A stretch of 7,546 nt of DNA. Origin: Candidatus Hydrogenedentota bacterium. GTDB taxonomy: Bacteria > Hydrogenedentota > Hydrogenedentia > Hydrogenedentales > JAEUWI01. Numbering within the stretch: the stretch's first letter is position 1; each line of letters starts with the position of its first letter. Location: assembly GCA_030430835.1 (NCBI GenBank), contig JAUIKJ010000136.1, positions 1 through 7,546 of the forward strand, in the 5' to 3' direction. Both the position numbers and the translations under genes were made by a program. A model generated the notes under the pieces. That model ran no database searches, had not been told where the DNA came from, and worked only from the letters and a program-made list of their open reading frames with translations. Positions 6,891 to 7,546 of this stretch are shown here, one piece after another.

Positions 6891-7181
6891 TTATGCCTCC
6901 GGGGGAAGGATGCGGTAGCCGAGGGCGATCGCCGCCTTTAGCGTCTCCATTGCGGCACGGCGATCATAGTCCTTCTCGGATTCGGAGAGCGCCGCGTAGG
7001 CCACGAGGCCCGGATGCTGCTTGGTCGCGTCGTTGCGTTCCGGGCCATAACTCCAACCATCGGCCAGGCGGCCCGTCGCCCAGATATCGTGGTTGTGCTC
7101 GGCCAACTGCTCGAGCAGGCGATCCAGACTATCGGGCAGGGTCACCGACGCGGTGTCGATGGGTGCAGGGCGATAGGTCAT
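6891..7181 (-). CDS. Stand-alone RyR (ryanodine receptor repeat) domain protein
   Basis: A 96-aa protein from ATG 7181, chosen because AGGAGG lies 5 nt upstream; an in-frame ATG at 7202 would put that site inside the gene. After a 20-residue lead it is one RyR domain: LAEHNHDIWATGRLADGW (26-43), YGPERND (45-51), HPGLVAY (56-62), SESEKDYDRRA (67-77) and ALGYRI (86-91). These are the hallmarks of the domain repeated in eukaryotic ryanodine receptors, and all conserved positions look intact. No transmembrane segment or signal peptide is present, so it should be cytoplasmic. It is the first gene of the run and precedes the channel-like protein, which carries its own, more divergent RyR domain. 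It may bind the same ligand or associate with that protein. Bacterial single-domain RyR proteins have no settled biochemical function, so the role is inferred from context. Confidence 0.9.
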   Translation of the reverse strand: MTYRPAPIDTASVTLPDSLDRLLEQLAEHNHDIWATGRLADGWSYGPERNDATKQHPGLVAYAALSESEKDYDRRAAMETLKAAIALGYRILPPEA

Positions 7182-7186
7182 CAGTT

Positions 7187-7192
7187 CCTCCT
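7187..7192 (-). promoter_or_regulatory. Shine-Dalgarno AGGAGG for the RyR gene
   Basis: A perfect AGGAGG on the minus strand, 5 nt before ATG 7181. It fixes the start of the RyR protein and suggests strong translation of the first gene in the run. Confidence 0.8.
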
Positions 7193-7245
7193 GGCAGCAC
7201 ATGGCTGTGCCGCGCGCACGTTGAAGCGCACAGCTTGCTTGAATG

Positions 7246-7260
7246 TGACATAGATGTCAA
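7246..7260 (-). promoter_or_regulatory. Palindrome overlapping a TTGACA box upstream of the RyR operon
   Basis: TGACAT-AG-ATGTCA (7246-7259) is a perfect 6-2-6 inverted repeat in the 93-nt gap before the RyR gene. On the minus strand it begins with a consensus -35 hexamer, TTGACA (7260-7255), about 75 nt before the ATG. The sequence 16-18 nt downstream (CAAGCT region) is a poor -10 box. An operator or an activator-dependent promoter is therefore as likely as an ordinary sigma-70 promoter. This is the only plausible control site for the five-gene run. Confidence 0.35.
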
Positions 7261-7274
7261 TCAAATAGCTAGTA

Positions 7275-7546
7275 ATGCGCGCCAACGAGTCCCGGGGGAA
7301 CTGTTTCCGCCGACGCAGTACTGGCACGCGAACGACAACAGCCTGCAGGGCAGTTTCCGTCGCGCGGCGCTGTACCCCGAGTACTGGTCCGACCCCAACA
7401 TTGCCATCTGTCCAAGCGATGCCGGCGTCTCCAAGAACATGCCAGGCCGCACAGGAGACCTCGCGGATACCGTTCAGGCGCTCGTCGATGGTGGCGCCGA
7501 CGCGACCTGCCTCGATTTAATCCTCTCGTTGCCCCACTCCTACGGC
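7275..7546 (+). pseudogene. Pseudopilin-like (DUF1559-type) gene remnant, 5' truncated and frameshifted
   Basis: From 7298 the plus strand is open to the window edge in one frame: ELFPPTQYWHANDNS, then LYPEYWSDPNIAICPSDAG and later ILSLPHSYG. These segments resemble the periplasmic part of the pilin-like proteins expanded in Planctomycetota-type bacteria, including the 'FPP' and 'ICPSD' features. The immediately preceding residues, ANESRG, are in a different frame (7281-7298); adding one G to the run at 7294-7298 joins them as ANESRGELFPP. Further upstream that frame holds K-TAG-LVM, resembling the family's KQLGLVM segment with a stop and missing residues. The N-terminal methylation motif and hydrophobic helix (FTLIELL-type) are absent in every frame. 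I therefore call a decayed fragment. The homology assignment rests on motif memory only, and the 3' end lies outside the window. Confidence 0.6.
7294..7298 (+). other. G5 run where the pseudopilin reading frame shifts
   Basis: The sequence tcc cgg ggg aac tgt ttc becomes tcc cgg ggg gaa ctg ttt ccg ccg with one added G, which yields S-R-G-E-L-F-P-P. The break therefore lies in the five-G homopolymer. Confidence 0.6.

Noticed and set aside
7163..7297. Upstream extension of the right-edge plus-strand frame from GTG 7163 or TTG 7235
   Set aside because: It would run antisense through the RyR start region, has no ribosome site, and does not encode a pilin-type N-terminus. The ANESRG residues in the other frame fit the family better.

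Overview
The window looks like a piece of a GC-rich bacterial chromosome from an environmental, probably metagenome-assembled, source. No marker gene fixes the taxon. The fragment at the right edge resembles the expanded pseudopilin-like families (FPP..Y motif, 'CPSD' motif) common in Planctomycetota, Lentisphaerota and Hydrogenedentota-type bacteria. That placement is an inference.

Layout, left to right. (1) 3-290, plus strand: the C-terminal end of a glycoside hydrolase family 3 enzyme cut by the window edge. (2) 309-1924, minus strand: a NodU/TobZ-type carbamoyltransferase split by a one-base deletion inside its HxxxH metal-binding motif. (3) A divergent intergenic region of about 190 bp with a TATAAT box and TTG(T)CGCAA dyads. 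(4) 2116-2376, plus strand: a small ribbon-helix-helix DNA-binding protein whose 3' end overlaps the next gene. (5) 7181 down to 2366, minus strand: a tight five-gene run. (6) 7275-7546, plus strand: a degraded pseudopilin-like gene remnant running off the window.

The five-gene run is the interesting part. In transcription order it encodes: a stand-alone 96-aa RyR (ryanodine-receptor repeat) domain protein; a 962-aa protein with two transmembrane helices around a pore-helix-like segment, two RCK/TrkA-N Rossmann domains, a RyR-like domain and a C-terminal SLOG-like domain; a 114-aa B-box-like zinc-binding membrane protein; a 146-aa membrane-anchored TPR-like protein; and a TrmH/RlmB-type rRNA 2'-O-methyltransferase. 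Gaps are 8 nt, 59 nt, 10 nt, and a 4-nt GTGA overlap.

The first two genes together look like a ligand-sensing, channel-like membrane system: a nucleotide-binding cytoplasmic assembly built on a two-TM channel fold, with a second RyR domain supplied in trans. The pore segment has no recognisable TVGYG selectivity filter and the SLOG-like domain lacks its usual motifs. The protein may therefore be a channel-derived sensor and not a potassium channel. The three genes downstream are probably co-transcribed, but nothing in the sequence ties them functionally to the RyR pair.

Two genes (carbamoyltransferase, pseudopilin) are each repaired by adding a single G to a G run. This raises the possibility of assembly errors in place of, or in addition to, true gene decay.
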